NCBI GenBank assembly: GCA_028288765.1
Contig: JAQGHQ010000212.1
Span: 1-43,194 of the forward strand
Origin: Gemmataceae bacterium
Lineage (GTDB): Bacteria > Planctomycetota > Planctomycetia > Gemmatales > Gemmataceae
DNA length: 43,194 nucleotides
Direction of reading: 5' to 3'
Part shown: in pieces, positions 26,408-34,760 of the stretch
How positions within the stretch are numbered: position 1 is the stretch's first letter
Layout of the letters: every line of letters starts with the position of its first letter
Program-made: the position numbers and the translations under genes
The notes under the pieces: generated by a model
Seen by the model: the letters and a program-made list of their open reading frames with translations, nothing else
What the model was told of the DNA's origin: nothing
Database searches by the model: none

Positions 26408-26834
26408 TTACTTCTTTTTCGGCCGGTTCGCCACCCGGACCATCAGCTTCAATCCCGACCACGTGGCGTCGAGCGCACACCTTCACGTCCACGAGACCGA
26501 GCGGCAAGGCCACCGCGCGGATGGTGTCCTCGGTCACGTCCGTCTTCACGCCGGACGTCTTCTTCGGCCACGACACCCAGAGCACCCCATCCGGTGCGAG
26601 CTTGGGACGAAGTGATGCGAGCTGCTCGGTGAGGACGGCGGCCGTGGTGACGAAGAGATGAACGAACCCCAGCGGCGGGTCGGCGGCGGTGACGAGATCG
26701 GCACCGTCGGGCAGAGAGGTCAGGATGGCCCGGAACCCGGTCGGCTCATTTACAAGGAGAACCCGTATGCCCTCCTGGATGCCGAGCTTCTTCGGCAGCG
26801 GAGTACCGGAATACCCCGCCGGGATCGAACTCAC
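26408..26834 (-). pseudogene. DUF3052 family gene with a frameshift near its 3' end
   Basis: GTG 26834, seven bases after a GGAGG, opens a frame giving SSIPAGYSGTPLPKKLGIQE, VLLVNEPTGFRAILTSLPDG and LWVSWPKKTSGVKTDVTEDT, all typical of DUF3052. After VDVKVCA the frame goes wrong. The expected ending ALDATWSGLKLMVRVANRPK is present in another frame and stops at TAA 26408-26410. Restoring two bases (GC to GCGC near 26473-26476) would repair the gene to 142 codons plus stop. As sequenced, translation runs on past 26408 with unrelated residues. The start overlaps the lgt stop by four bases. DUF3052 has no assigned function. Confidence 0.75.
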
Positions 26835-28192
26835 TTTTTTCCTCCCGCCGGTGCCCCGTCCGGGGTAGCCCGCCACCGCGACGGCATCACCCGCCAGAGG
26901 TAGACCTCCATCCCGACCGCCGCGACGAAGATCACCACGCTCCCCCATTGCGAGAGCGTCAGCCCCATCCCGACCGTCGGCTCGATCCGCAACGACTCGT
27001 TGACGAACCGGTGAACCGCGTACCCGATCATGCACAGCACCATCAACTCCCCGTCGTGGTGGCGGAACGGGTAGTACGCGATCAGGAGGAAGATCAGCAG
27101 GACCATGCTGATCGTCTCGTAAAGCTGGGTGGGGTAGAGGCCGACCGTCCGGGGGACGAAGGACGCGAGGTCAACCTTCTCACCATCCCGCTGGACCGTC
27201 AGGGTGAGGGCGTGCTTGCCCCGCGGCCAGTCGCGGACCATTTCCCCCAGCAGATCGGTCTCGATCAGTCTGACCTCGGGGACGGCGGACCGTACGGCGA
27301 GGACGGCCTGCTCGTACGTGTCGTAGGCGTTGAAGAACGCCCGGGCGGTCCGGTCGGGCGCACCCGTCTCCACCCGCACGCCGTGCTTCTCGAGCTTCCG
27401 CAGCTCCTCCACCGCCTTATCGGCAGTCGCCCCGGTCTCGAGGACTTCGACCACCACGTTCGGCTGCCCGTTGACCTCCACGATGCGGTCGCCCTTCTTC
27501 AGCCCGGCCGCGGCCGCGGCGGACCCCGGCTCGACCGCCTGGACGACCGTCCGCGGGTCGGCGCCCCGCAGCCCCCGGCCGCGGGACTCGACGGTAAACC
27601 CGGTCGACGTCTGGAGGGCCTGGTCGCGGACCAGCTGTTCGCGGGCGTGGGCCGGGAGGAGCGGGAAGTGCGCCCCGCCGAGCGGGACCGGGCATGCTTC
27701 CTCGATGGCAACCTGCCCCCAGCAGCACCCGTTCAGGTAGCACCCGATCCGGCCGATCGCCAGCCCGAGGGCCAGGAGCGGGGCGACCGCGTCGGCCAGT
27801 TGCCAGCCGGACACCTTCAGTCGCCGGAGCACGAACCAGTAGAAGAACCCGTACCCGATCGCCCCACCGAGGGCCGACCCGTAGAAGATGATCCCGCCCT
27901 TCCAGATCTGGAAGAACGCGACGACCAGCGCCCCCAAGCTCTTGTCCGGAAACTGGTTCGCGTACTGCACCATGTACAACACCCGGGCCCCGACGATCCC
28001 GGACACGAACAGCCAGATGGTCAGGTCCTGGAACCGCTCGGGAGACATCCCCACCACCTTCGCCCGCCGCACGCCCCAGGCGGTGCAGACGATGAAGGTG
28101 ATGAAAAGCATCGCCCCGAACCCGTAGACCGGAATCCCGTCCGGCGGGAACCATTCCTTCAGGATCGGGATGGTGAAGAGGACCTGATGCAT
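26831..28192 (-). CDS. lgt: Prolipoprotein diacylglyceryl transferase with a PDZ-like insertion
   Basis: This is a 453-residue membrane protein; ordinary Lgt is ~260-300. Lgt moves a diacylglyceryl group from phosphatidylglycerol to the lipobox cysteine of prolipoproteins. Conserved blocks are IPVYGFGAML (~19), WKGGIIFYGSALGGAIGYGF and GRIGCYLNGCCWG (~146-158) with the essential arginine. After a gap come YPTQLYETI (~353) and the final helices. Between residues ~160 and ~350 lies an extra soluble segment with PDZ features: VVQAVEPGSAAAAAGLKKGD, then RIVEVNGQPN and LTLTVQRDGEKVDL. It faces the periplasm in the Lgt topology. ATG 28192 has GGAG seven bases upstream; the frame extends further upstream through repeat sequence only. 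The next gene overlaps by GTGA. Confidence 0.92.
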   Translation of the reverse strand: MHQVLFTIPILKEWFPPDGIPVYGFGAMLFITFIVCTAWGVRRAKVVGMSPERFQDLTIWLFVSGIVGARVLYMVQYANQFPDKSLGALVVAFFQIWKGGIIFYGSALGGAIGYGFFYWFVLRRLKVSGWQLADAVAPLLALGLAIGRIGCYLNGCCWGQVAIEEACPVPLGGAHFPLLPAHAREQLVRDQALQTSTGFTVESRGRGLRGADPRTVVQAVEPGSAAAAAGLKKGDRIVEVNGQPNVVVEVLETGATADKAVEELRKLEKHGVRVETGAPDRTARAFFNAYDTYEQAVLAVRSAVPEVRLIETDLLGEMVRDWPRGKHALTLTVQRDGEKVDLASFVPRTVGLYPTQLYETISMVLLIFLLIAYYPFRHHDGELMVLCMIGYAVHRFVNESLRIEPTVGMGLTLSQWGSVVIFVAAVGMEVYLWRVMPSRWRATPDGAPAGGKK

Positions 28193-28297
28193 CAACGATC
28201 TCCGGTCATAAACTCGAAACTCGAAATCCAAAACCCGAAGTAAGAAATCCGAAATCCCGATCCCGACGAACGACCGTGCTTGAACGCTGTCTTTGCT

Positions 28298-28400
28298 TTG
28301 TTGAAAGGCTCGGGCCGCCACGGAGGGCGGCACCGACCGGACCAAGGTTCGTAGGGGCCGACCTACGTGGCGGCCCGCCAGCGACCCAGGGTTTCAACAA
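28298..28400. repeat. Nested inverted repeat between moxR and lgt
   Basis: TTGTTGAAA (28298-28306) pairs with TTTCAACAA (28392-28400), and GGGCCGCCACG (28312-28322) pairs with CGTGGCGGCCC (28366-28376). GTAGG (28351-28355) can pair with CCTAC (28362-28366). The adjoining 28204-28260 is an AT-richer run of CGAAA/AAATCC repeats. Together they fill most of the 258-base gap. Confidence 0.65.
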
Positions 28401-28450
28401 CGCACGCTGTCTCTTGTGCGAATTTCGCACTCCGGATTTCGACTCTCCCG

Positions 28451-29440
28451 TCAGGGCACGGGTAGCCTGTCGAGGACCTGCTTGACCAGGTGGTCCGGGC
28501 GGAGGTCTTCGGCCTCGGCCTCGAACGAGATCACGAGCCGGTGGCGGAGGACGTCCGGGGCCATCGCCTTCACGTCTTCCGGGGTGACGTACCCGCGGCC
28601 GGCGAGGAAGGCGTGGGCCTTCGCCGCCCGGTGCAGGGCGATCGTGGCCCGGGTGCTGGCCCCCAGCTGGATGAGACCCCCGAGGTCCATCCCGTATTCC
28701 CCGGGGTGCCGGGTCGCGCGGATCACGTCCACCAGGTAGCCCTTGACCTTCCCGTCCACGTACACCGCGTCGGCCGCCTGCCGGAGCCCTTCCAGCTCGT
28801 CCGCCTCCAGCACCGGGGGGATGTCGGTGGAGGCGTTCAGCCCGCCCATCCGGTCGAGGACGGCCAGCTCGTCCGCCCGGGTCGGGTAGTCGATGACGAC
28901 CTTGAGCATGAACCGGTCGACCTGGGCCTCGGGGAGGGGGTAGGTGCCCTCCTGCTCGATCGGGTTTTGCGTCGCGAGCACGAAGAACGGGCGGGGCAGG
29001 AGGTAGGTCCCCTCGCCGATCGTCGCCTGCCGCTCGGCCATCGCTTCGAGCAGGGCGCTCTGCACCTTCGCGGGGGCGCGGTTGATCTCGTCCGCGAGTA
29101 CCACGTTGGCGAACACCGGGCCGTGCTTGACCGTGAACTCGCCGGTCCGCGGGTTGTAGATTTGCGTCCCGATCACGTCCGCCGGGAGCAGGTCCGGGGT
29201 GAACTGGATCCGCTGGAACTTCAGGTGCAGCGCCCGGGCGACGGTGCGGACGGCGAGCGTCTTCGCCAGCCCCGGGACGCCTTCGAGCAGGATGTGGCCG
29301 TCGGTGAGGAGCCCGATCAGCAGCCGGTCGAGCAACCGCCGCTGGCCGATGAGCACCCCTTCCACCGCCTGGTAGAACGGGTCCAGCCGTGCCCGCAGCC
29401 GGTCGGCGGTGTGCGGCGTCACGTTCCCGTTGTCGCTCAT
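28451..29440 (-). CDS. MoxR-family AAA+ ATPase
   Basis: This is a 329-residue ATPase of the MoxR family (AAA_3 plus C-terminal lid), a chaperone-like class that often works with von Willebrand factor A or DUF58 proteins. Motifs: the family's modified Walker A GVPGLAKT (~54-61), QFTPDLLPADVIGTQIYNPR, Walker B VVLADEIN (~113-120), sensor 1 ATQNPIEQEGTYPLPEAQVD and the C-terminal GASTRATIALHRAAKAHA. ATG 29440 (MSDNGN) follows a GAGGGCGGC ribosome-binding site. The usual DUF58/VWA partners are not next to it here; lgt follows after a 258-base repeat-filled gap, so it may be transcribed alone. Confidence 0.94.
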   Translation of the reverse strand: MSDNGNVTPHTADRLRARLDPFYQAVEGVLIGQRRLLDRLLIGLLTDGHILLEGVPGLAKTLAVRTVARALHLKFQRIQFTPDLLPADVIGTQIYNPRTGEFTVKHGPVFANVVLADEINRAPAKVQSALLEAMAERQATIGEGTYLLPRPFFVLATQNPIEQEGTYPLPEAQVDRFMLKVVIDYPTRADELAVLDRMGGLNASTDIPPVLEADELEGLRQAADAVYVDGKVKGYLVDVIRATRHPGEYGMDLGGLIQLGASTRATIALHRAAKAHAFLAGRGYVTPEDVKAMAPDVLRHRLVISFEAEAEDLRPDHLVKQVLDRLPVP

Positions 29441-29939
29441 GCCGCCCTCGGCCGGGGAATAGAATCCTGAACGCCCTTCTACTGGTGAGGAAGAGGGCTG
29501 TCTGTCCCGTTCGACTCGGTAGAGTCCGAGAAGTTTCCTTCTTCCATAATACGGACGACCGGCCGGGCCGGGTCTGTCAGTATGAGCCCGGTCGGATTTC
29601 CGGGACAGGCGAATCGGGGAAGGGGGAACCGATCGGCCTCGCCCGGAACATCGGTAAAATGTCGTGAGACAAAGAGACGCCACCCGTGCGGGCGCTGGTC
29701 GGCGGCGGATACCCTGGCGGCACCGGGCGGTCCGTGGGCAGGAGCTGGACGGACCGCGAGGGCGGGTGAATCTCGACCGGCTCGCGGTGCGGCTCGAACG
29801 TCCGGCCGCCCGGCTGGAGCCGGTCTTTCCGGGCGGGCCCGAGGCGGCCGGGACCCTCCGCCCCGTGCCCGGTCGGTCCCGGGGGCGTGACCGGGCGGAT
29901 CCCGGCGGGGTGCCCGGGCCAGAGAAACCCGGTGCCCCT
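29441..29939. other. 499-base gap without a supported gene
   Basis: Open frames exist on both strands, as expected from the very high GC, but none shows protein-like composition or a recognised motif. Plus-strand TAGAAT (29461-29466) and GGTAAAAT (near 29651) resemble -10 boxes, though nothing recognisable follows them. The moxR promoter must also lie in the left part. Confidence 0.4.
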
Positions 29940-31271
29940 TCACCCGGGGGCGACCGGCACGATCTTCCCGGCGTTCCGGAGGTAGCGGTACAGGAAGGCG
30001 ACCGGCGGGAGGGGGTAGAAGTCGTCGGCCGTGACCAGGTCCCCGTCGGCTTCGGCGATCCGGTACTGGTCGAGGGCCGGGCCGACCGCCGCCACCACGG
30101 CGGCCCGCGGCACCGGGTAGGCGTACAGCTTGATATTCTCGGCGAGTAGTTTCCCGAGTCCTTCGAGCAGCTGGCCGGGCAGGGCGTGGTAGAACCGGTC
30201 TTCCAGCAGCCGGGCGAGGTGGGAGACCCGGACGAGGAAGCGGATCGGCTCGGCGGTATACCGGGCGAGATAGGCCGAGAGCTCGTATGCCTCCCGGAAC
30301 CCCGTCACCAGGACCGGGGCGAGCGCGGCCAGCCGGCCGACCCGGTCGAGGACTTCCGCGTCGTCGGGGGCGGGGCCGTCCGGCGGGCCGAGGGACAGCT
30401 CCAGCACGCCGAGCGGGTCGCGGCCGAGCGGGACGCCCTCGGACCGGAGCTGACGCTCCGCCGCCCGGAGTATCTTCTCGGGGTCGGGATCGACGGCGGG
30501 AGACATCTGGCGGTCGACGACCAGCGGCCGCTTCCGGAGGACGGCCGACGGTTCGGTCACCTGCCCCGCGGTGTCGAACACCACCACCCGGGCCATGCGC
30601 TTGCGGATGAGGTGGAGGCACACCGCACGGGCGTCTGTGTCGGCGAACGCCGGGCCGCGGAGTTCGACCACGTCGATCTCCAGGCGGTCGAGGTCGAGTT
30701 CGTCCCAGAGCACGTCCAGCAAGTCTCCGGTCGGTGCGTCCCAGCGGAAGAAGGTGGCGTAGATCAGATTGACCCCGATGACGCCGAGGGCCTGTTGCTG
30801 GAGGAGGGCGGTCGGGTCCGTCAGGTTGACGTGCAGGAACACCTCGCTCGGCTCGGCGCCCGGGGCGGTTTGGAACCGGAGCCCGACCCACGCGTGCTGC
30901 TCGTTGTCCCCCTTGTAATTCCGGGCGGACGCGGTGTCGGCGAACACGAAGAACCGGGTGGTCTCGCCGCGGGTCGGGGCCAGGCGCTCGATCAGGAGTT
31001 GGTACTCCCGGTCGAGCATCGCGCGCAGCCGCTCCCGGGAGACGTACCGGGTGCCGGCCCCGTAGGTGGCGTCGCTGAACGTCTTGTCGTAGGCCGAGAT
31101 GGCCTGGGCGACGGTCCCGGAGGCCGCGCCGACGGTCAGGAACCACCGGGCGACCTCCTGCCCGGCCCCGATCTCCGCGATCGTCCCGTACGAGACCGGG
31201 TCCAGGTTGATCGCCAGCGCTTTGGAGTGAACGTCCCGTCGGGACACGTCGGCTGCCGGTATCGCCCTCAT
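29940..31271 (-). CDS. Conserved protein of unknown function (443 aa)
   Basis: This soluble-looking protein has well-conserved blocks: LAINLDPVSYGTIAEIGAGQ and EVARWFLTVGAASGTVAQAI near the N-terminus, TFSDATYGAGTRYVSRERLR, FFVFADTASARNYKG, HAWVGLRFQT and LGVIGVNLIYATFF. I recall similar proteins from cyanobacteria, proteobacteria and planctomycetes under inconsistent names (such as nicotinate-nucleotide adenylyltransferase or TonB-dependent receptor). I see no motif for either activity, so I give no function. It has no signal peptide. ATG 31271 starts a plausible N-terminus. It is divergent from the S9 peptidase gene with a 220-base shared upstream region. Confidence 0.8.
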   Translation of the reverse strand: MRAIPAADVSRRDVHSKALAINLDPVSYGTIAEIGAGQEVARWFLTVGAASGTVAQAISAYDKTFSDATYGAGTRYVSRERLRAMLDREYQLLIERLAPTRGETTRFFVFADTASARNYKGDNEQHAWVGLRFQTAPGAEPSEVFLHVNLTDPTALLQQQALGVIGVNLIYATFFRWDAPTGDLLDVLWDELDLDRLEIDVVELRGPAFADTDARAVCLHLIRKRMARVVVFDTAGQVTEPSAVLRKRPLVVDRQMSPAVDPDPEKILRAAERQLRSEGVPLGRDPLGVLELSLGPPDGPAPDDAEVLDRVGRLAALAPVLVTGFREAYELSAYLARYTAEPIRFLVRVSHLARLLEDRFYHALPGQLLEGLGKLLAENIKLYAYPVPRAAVVAAVGPALDQYRIAEADGDLVTADDFYPLPPVAFLYRYLRNAGKIVPVAPG

Positions 31272-31419
31272 CTCTCAGTCCCCCGGTATGCCTCTCACCT
31301 CCCGCCGGCCGCGGCGCGGCGGCGGGCAGCGAACCCCCACCGGTTATGATGCCGCAGTTCACCGGAACGGGGGATCAGGAAATCGCGAATCGGCAAAACC
31401 GAGAGGAAGAGGAAAACGA

Positions 31420-31448
31420 TTGGACCCGGTCGGCCTCGTCGGGATAAT
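31420..31448 (+). promoter_or_regulatory. Sigma-70-like promoter of the S9 peptidase gene
   Basis: TTGGAC (31420-31425) and GATAAT (31443-31448) are separated by exactly 17 bases. Transcription would start near 31455, about 37 bases before GTG 31492. This is the best promoter match in the window. Confidence 0.6.
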
Positions 31449-31491
31449 GCACTATCAACTCTCCACTGATCCGACACCTCGGAGACTCGTC

Positions 31492-34400
31492 GTGCGTCTT
31501 CCGCTGCCCCGCTGCCGGGCGGCCACCGGGGCTGCGCTGCTCGCCCTGCTGGCCCTGGCCGCCGATCGCCTTGCTGCCCAGCCCCCGCCCCCGAAAAGGG
31601 TCCTCACCCACGCCGACTACGACGTCTGGCGGAGCGCGTCCGGCATGACGCTCTCCCGCGACGGGACGTACGCGGCCTACACGGTCGCCCCGATGGACGG
31701 GACCGGCGACGGGGAGGTGGTCGTCCGCCACCTGCCGAGCGGGAAAGAGACGAGGGTCATCCGGGGCGGCCGGCCGGCGGAAGACACCCCGACCGTGCCG
31801 GGGCGGTTCGCGGCCACGGGCAGCCCGCAGTTCAGCCCGAACACGGCGAAGGTCGTCTTCCCGCTCTCACCGACGAAGGCCGAGGTCGAGAAGGCGAAGG
31901 CGGCGAAGGCGAAGCCGGACGAGATGCCGCGGCCGGTCCTGGCGGTCATGGACCTGCCGTCGGGCGAGATCACGGCCCGGCTGCCGTACGAAAAGGCGTT
32001 CGTCGTCGGGGGTGATGGGGCCGGGTTCCTGATCTATCACAAGCCCGGGAAGGTCGAGCCGAAGACCGACACGCCCGACGGCAAGACCGAGACTCCCCCG
32101 GGCGTCAAGGGCCCGCGCTCCCCGATGGGGAAGCGGACCGAGCCCGGCGGTGGTGTGACGACCGCCCCCGCCCCGCGCCCGGTCCGGACCTTCGGCACCG
32201 ACCTCGTGGTCCGCGACCTCGCGACGGGGGGCGAACGGGTCGTCGCGGACGTGACCGACTATTCTCTCACCAAGGACGGCAAGCTGCTCGTCTACGCAGT
32301 GGCGTCGAAGAAAGAGGACACCAACGGCGTGTATGTGTTCGATCCCACGTCGGCGGCCGAACCGGCGGCGTTGAAAGCCGGGTCCGGGCGGTACACCAGG
32401 CTGGTCTGGGACGAGAAGCAGACCAGACTTGCCTTCTTCTACGACAGTGCCGGCGTGACCACCGACCCCCGGATCGCGCCGCCGCCACGCCCCGTCGGGA
32501 CGCCGCCGACAGCCGTTCCCGAACTTCCGCCGAAGTGGCACGTCTTCGTGTGGGACCGGAGCTCGAAATCGCTGGGCAAGCCGATCGCATCCGTGCCCCT
32601 CGGGTCGGGCGGCGGACTGTCGGCGGTGCTGGCGGCCGGGGTCGCCGCAAAGTCAACCACGCTGAGCCCCGCGGCCGAAGTCCTCGGGCCGGACACCGCC
32701 GGCCAGCGGGCCGGTTGGGGCGTAAGCGGGAATGCCCTCACCTTCTCGGCCGACGGGAATCGGGTGTTCGTCGCGACCGCGCCGGTCCGCGACCCGACGC
32801 CGCCCGTGCCCGCCTCGACCAGTCCGAGCCCCGACAAGGTCGAGCTCGATCTCTGGCACTGGAAGGACGGGTACGTCCAGCCGATGCAGAAGATCCGCGG
32901 GGACGTTGAGCGGAACCGCACGTATTCGGCCGTCGTATTCCTCGACACCCGGGAGTTCCGCCAGGTCGCGGACGAAGGGCTTCAGGTGGGCTTGCCGGCC
33001 GTCGGGGACTGGGCGGTCGGGTCGGACGACCGGAAGTACCTGCACCTGACCGGGTACGCCTACCCGGTGCCGCGCGATTACTCGCTGGTGAACGTCCGGA
33101 CCGGCGAACGGAAGCCCGCCCTCACGGCATTCGGCGGGCTCGCCGCCCTTTCCCCGACCGGCAAGTACCTGCTCACGTTCGACGGGAAAGACTGGAGCAC
33201 CGTTTCCGTTCCGGACGGGAAGAAGACGAACCTCACCGCCGGGCTCAAGGTGAAGTTCTTCGACGAGGAGGACGACCACCCGAGTGAACCGCCGGCCTAC
33301 GGGCTCGCGGGGTGGAGTTCGGACGGCAAGTTCGTCCTGGTCTACGACCGGTACGACATCTGGAAGCTCGCCGCGGATGGGACCACTACCGAGAACGAGA
33401 ACTTGACCCGGATCGGCCGGCCGCAGCAGGTCCGGTTCCGGTACCTGAACGTCCGGGCGGAGGGCGACACGGACGACGACGACCGCAAGGGCATCGACCT
33501 GTCGAAGCCGCTGCTCCTGTCGGCCGAGAACCTCCACACCCGCGACACCGGGTTCTACCGGCTCGACCCGGGCGGTACCCCACGGCTGTTGGTGATGGGC
33601 GCCCGGCGGTACGGGCCGCCGGTGCGGGCGAAGAACGCCGACACCTACCTGCTGACCGTGCAGACGTTCTCCGACTACCCGGACTATTTCGCCACCGGCC
33701 CGGACTTCCACGAGTTGAAGCGGGTGACCGCCGTCAACCCGAAGGCCCGCGAGTACAACTGGGGCCGGGCCGAACTGATGCACTACAAGAGCGCCGACGG
33801 GGTGCCCCTGAGCGGGATCCTCATCAAGCCGGAGAACTTCGACCCGGCGAAGAAGTACCCGATGGTCGTGTACATCTACGAACGGCTGTCGGAGAATCTG
33901 CACCAGTTCCGCGTCCCGAACGTCACCCGCGGCCAGGTGATCAACCCGACGTTCTACGCGAGCAACGGATACCTGGTGCTGATGCCGGACATCGCGTACA
34001 AGGTCGGGGCGCCGGGGCAGAGTGCCCTGAAGTGCGTCCTCCCGGCGGTGCAGGCGGTGGCGGACAAGGGGTACGTGGACGAGAAGGCGATCGGGATCAA
34101 CGGCCAGTCGTGGGGCGGGTACCAGATCGCGTACATGGTGACGCAGACGAACCGGTTCAAGGCCGCGGCGGCCGGGGCCCCGGTGTCGGACATGGTGAGC
34201 GCGTACGGCGGCATCCGGTGGGGGACCGGGCTGCCCCGGCAGTTCCAGTACGAGCGGTCCCAGAGCCGGATCGGGGAGACGTTGTGGAAGGCCCCGATGC
34301 GGTACATCGAGAACTCGCCGATCTTCATGGCCGACCGGGTGGAGACCCCGCTGCTGATGATTCACAACGACCAGGACGACGCGGTCCCGTGGTACCAGGG

Positions 34401-34647
34401 GATCGAGTACTTCCTGGCCCTCCGCCGGCTCGGCAAGGAGTGCTACCTGTTGAACTACAACGGGGAGCCGCACAACCTGGCGAAGAAGGCGAACGCCCGG
34501 GACTTCGCGGTGAGGATGTTCCAGTTCTTCGAGCACCACCTGAAGGGCAAGCCGGCCCCCGAATGGATGGTGAAGGGCGTCCCGTTCGTGGACCGGGAAA
34601 AGGAGAAGGAGCAGATCAAGGGGCTGCTCGCCCCGGCGAAGAAGTGA
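31492..34647 (+). CDS. Secreted S9 family peptidase (prolyl-oligopeptidase type)
   Basis: This is a 1051-residue protein. A signal peptide (CRAATGAALLALLALAADRL, ending AAQ) leads into a long beta-propeller region with WD-like segments (LSRDGTYAAYTVAP; LTKDGKLLVYAVAS). The C-terminal alpha/beta-hydrolase domain carries the triad: S873 in GQSWGGYQ, D962 in HNDQDDAVPW and H994 in NGEPHNLA. Family S9 enzymes cut short peptides, often after proline or acidic residues; the exact specificity is not evident. A Pro/Lys-rich insertion around residues 185-225 looks disordered. GTG 31492 was chosen because it follows GGAGA by six bases and begins the signal peptide; ATG 31447 overlaps the putative -10 box. 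A second peptidase gene follows after 113 bases. Confidence 0.92.
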   Translation: MRLPLPRCRAATGAALLALLALAADRLAAQPPPPKRVLTHADYDVWRSASGMTLSRDGTYAAYTVAPMDGTGDGEVVVRHLPSGKETRVIRGGRPAEDTPTVPGRFAATGSPQFSPNTAKVVFPLSPTKAEVEKAKAAKAKPDEMPRPVLAVMDLPSGEITARLPYEKAFVVGGDGAGFLIYHKPGKVEPKTDTPDGKTETPPGVKGPRSPMGKRTEPGGGVTTAPAPRPVRTFGTDLVVRDLATGGERVVADVTDYSLTKDGKLLVYAVASKKEDTNGVYVFDPTSAAEPAALKAGSGRYTRLVWDEKQTRLAFFYDSAGVTTDPRIAPPPRPVGTPPTAVPELPPKWHVFVWDRSSKSLGKPIASVPLGSGGGLSAVLAAGVAAKSTTLSPAAEVLGPDTAGQRAGWGVSGNALTFSADGNRVFVATAPVRDPTPPVPASTSPSPDKVELDLWHWKDGYVQPMQKIRGDVERNRTYSAVVFLDTREFRQVADEGLQVGLPAVGDWAVGSDDRKYLHLTGYAYPVPRDYSLVNVRTGERKPALTAFGGLAALSPTGKYLLTFDGKDWSTVSVPDGKKTNLTAGLKVKFFDEEDDHPSEPPAYGLAGWSSDGKFVLVYDRYDIWKLAADGTTTENENLTRIGRPQQVRFRYLNVRAEGDTDDDDRKGIDLSKPLLLSAENLHTRDTGFYRLDPGGTPRLLVMGARRYGPPVRAKNADTYLLTVQTFSDYPDYFATGPDFHELKRVTAVNPKAREYNWGRAELMHYKSADGVPLSGILIKPENFDPAKKYPMVVYIYERLSENLHQFRVPNVTRGQVINPTFYASNGYLVLMPDIAYKVGAPGQSALKCVLPAVQAVADKGYVDEKAIGINGQSWGGYQIAYMVTQTNRFKAAAAGAPVSDMVSAYGGIRWGTGLPRQFQYERSQSRIGETLWKAPMRYIENSPIFMADRVETPLLMIHNDQDDAVPWYQGIEYFLALRRLGKECYLLNYNGEPHNLAKKANARDFAVRMFQFFEHHLKGKPAPEWMVKGVPFVDREKEKEQIKGLLAPAKK

Positions 34648-34760
34648 CGGCCCGGCGGGCCCCCGTCTTGGGCGTTGACCCGCCCCGGGCGCCAGGGCGG
34701 AACCTCGTCTTGCCCCGAAACCTCCGTGTTCGTGGCCCGTATTCACGCTGGAGTTCATCC

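Noticed and set aside
29664..29938. Possible small plus-strand gene after a TAAAAT box
   Set aside because: The composition is random-GC-like, there is no ribosome-binding site, and the frame runs on into the antisense of the next gene.
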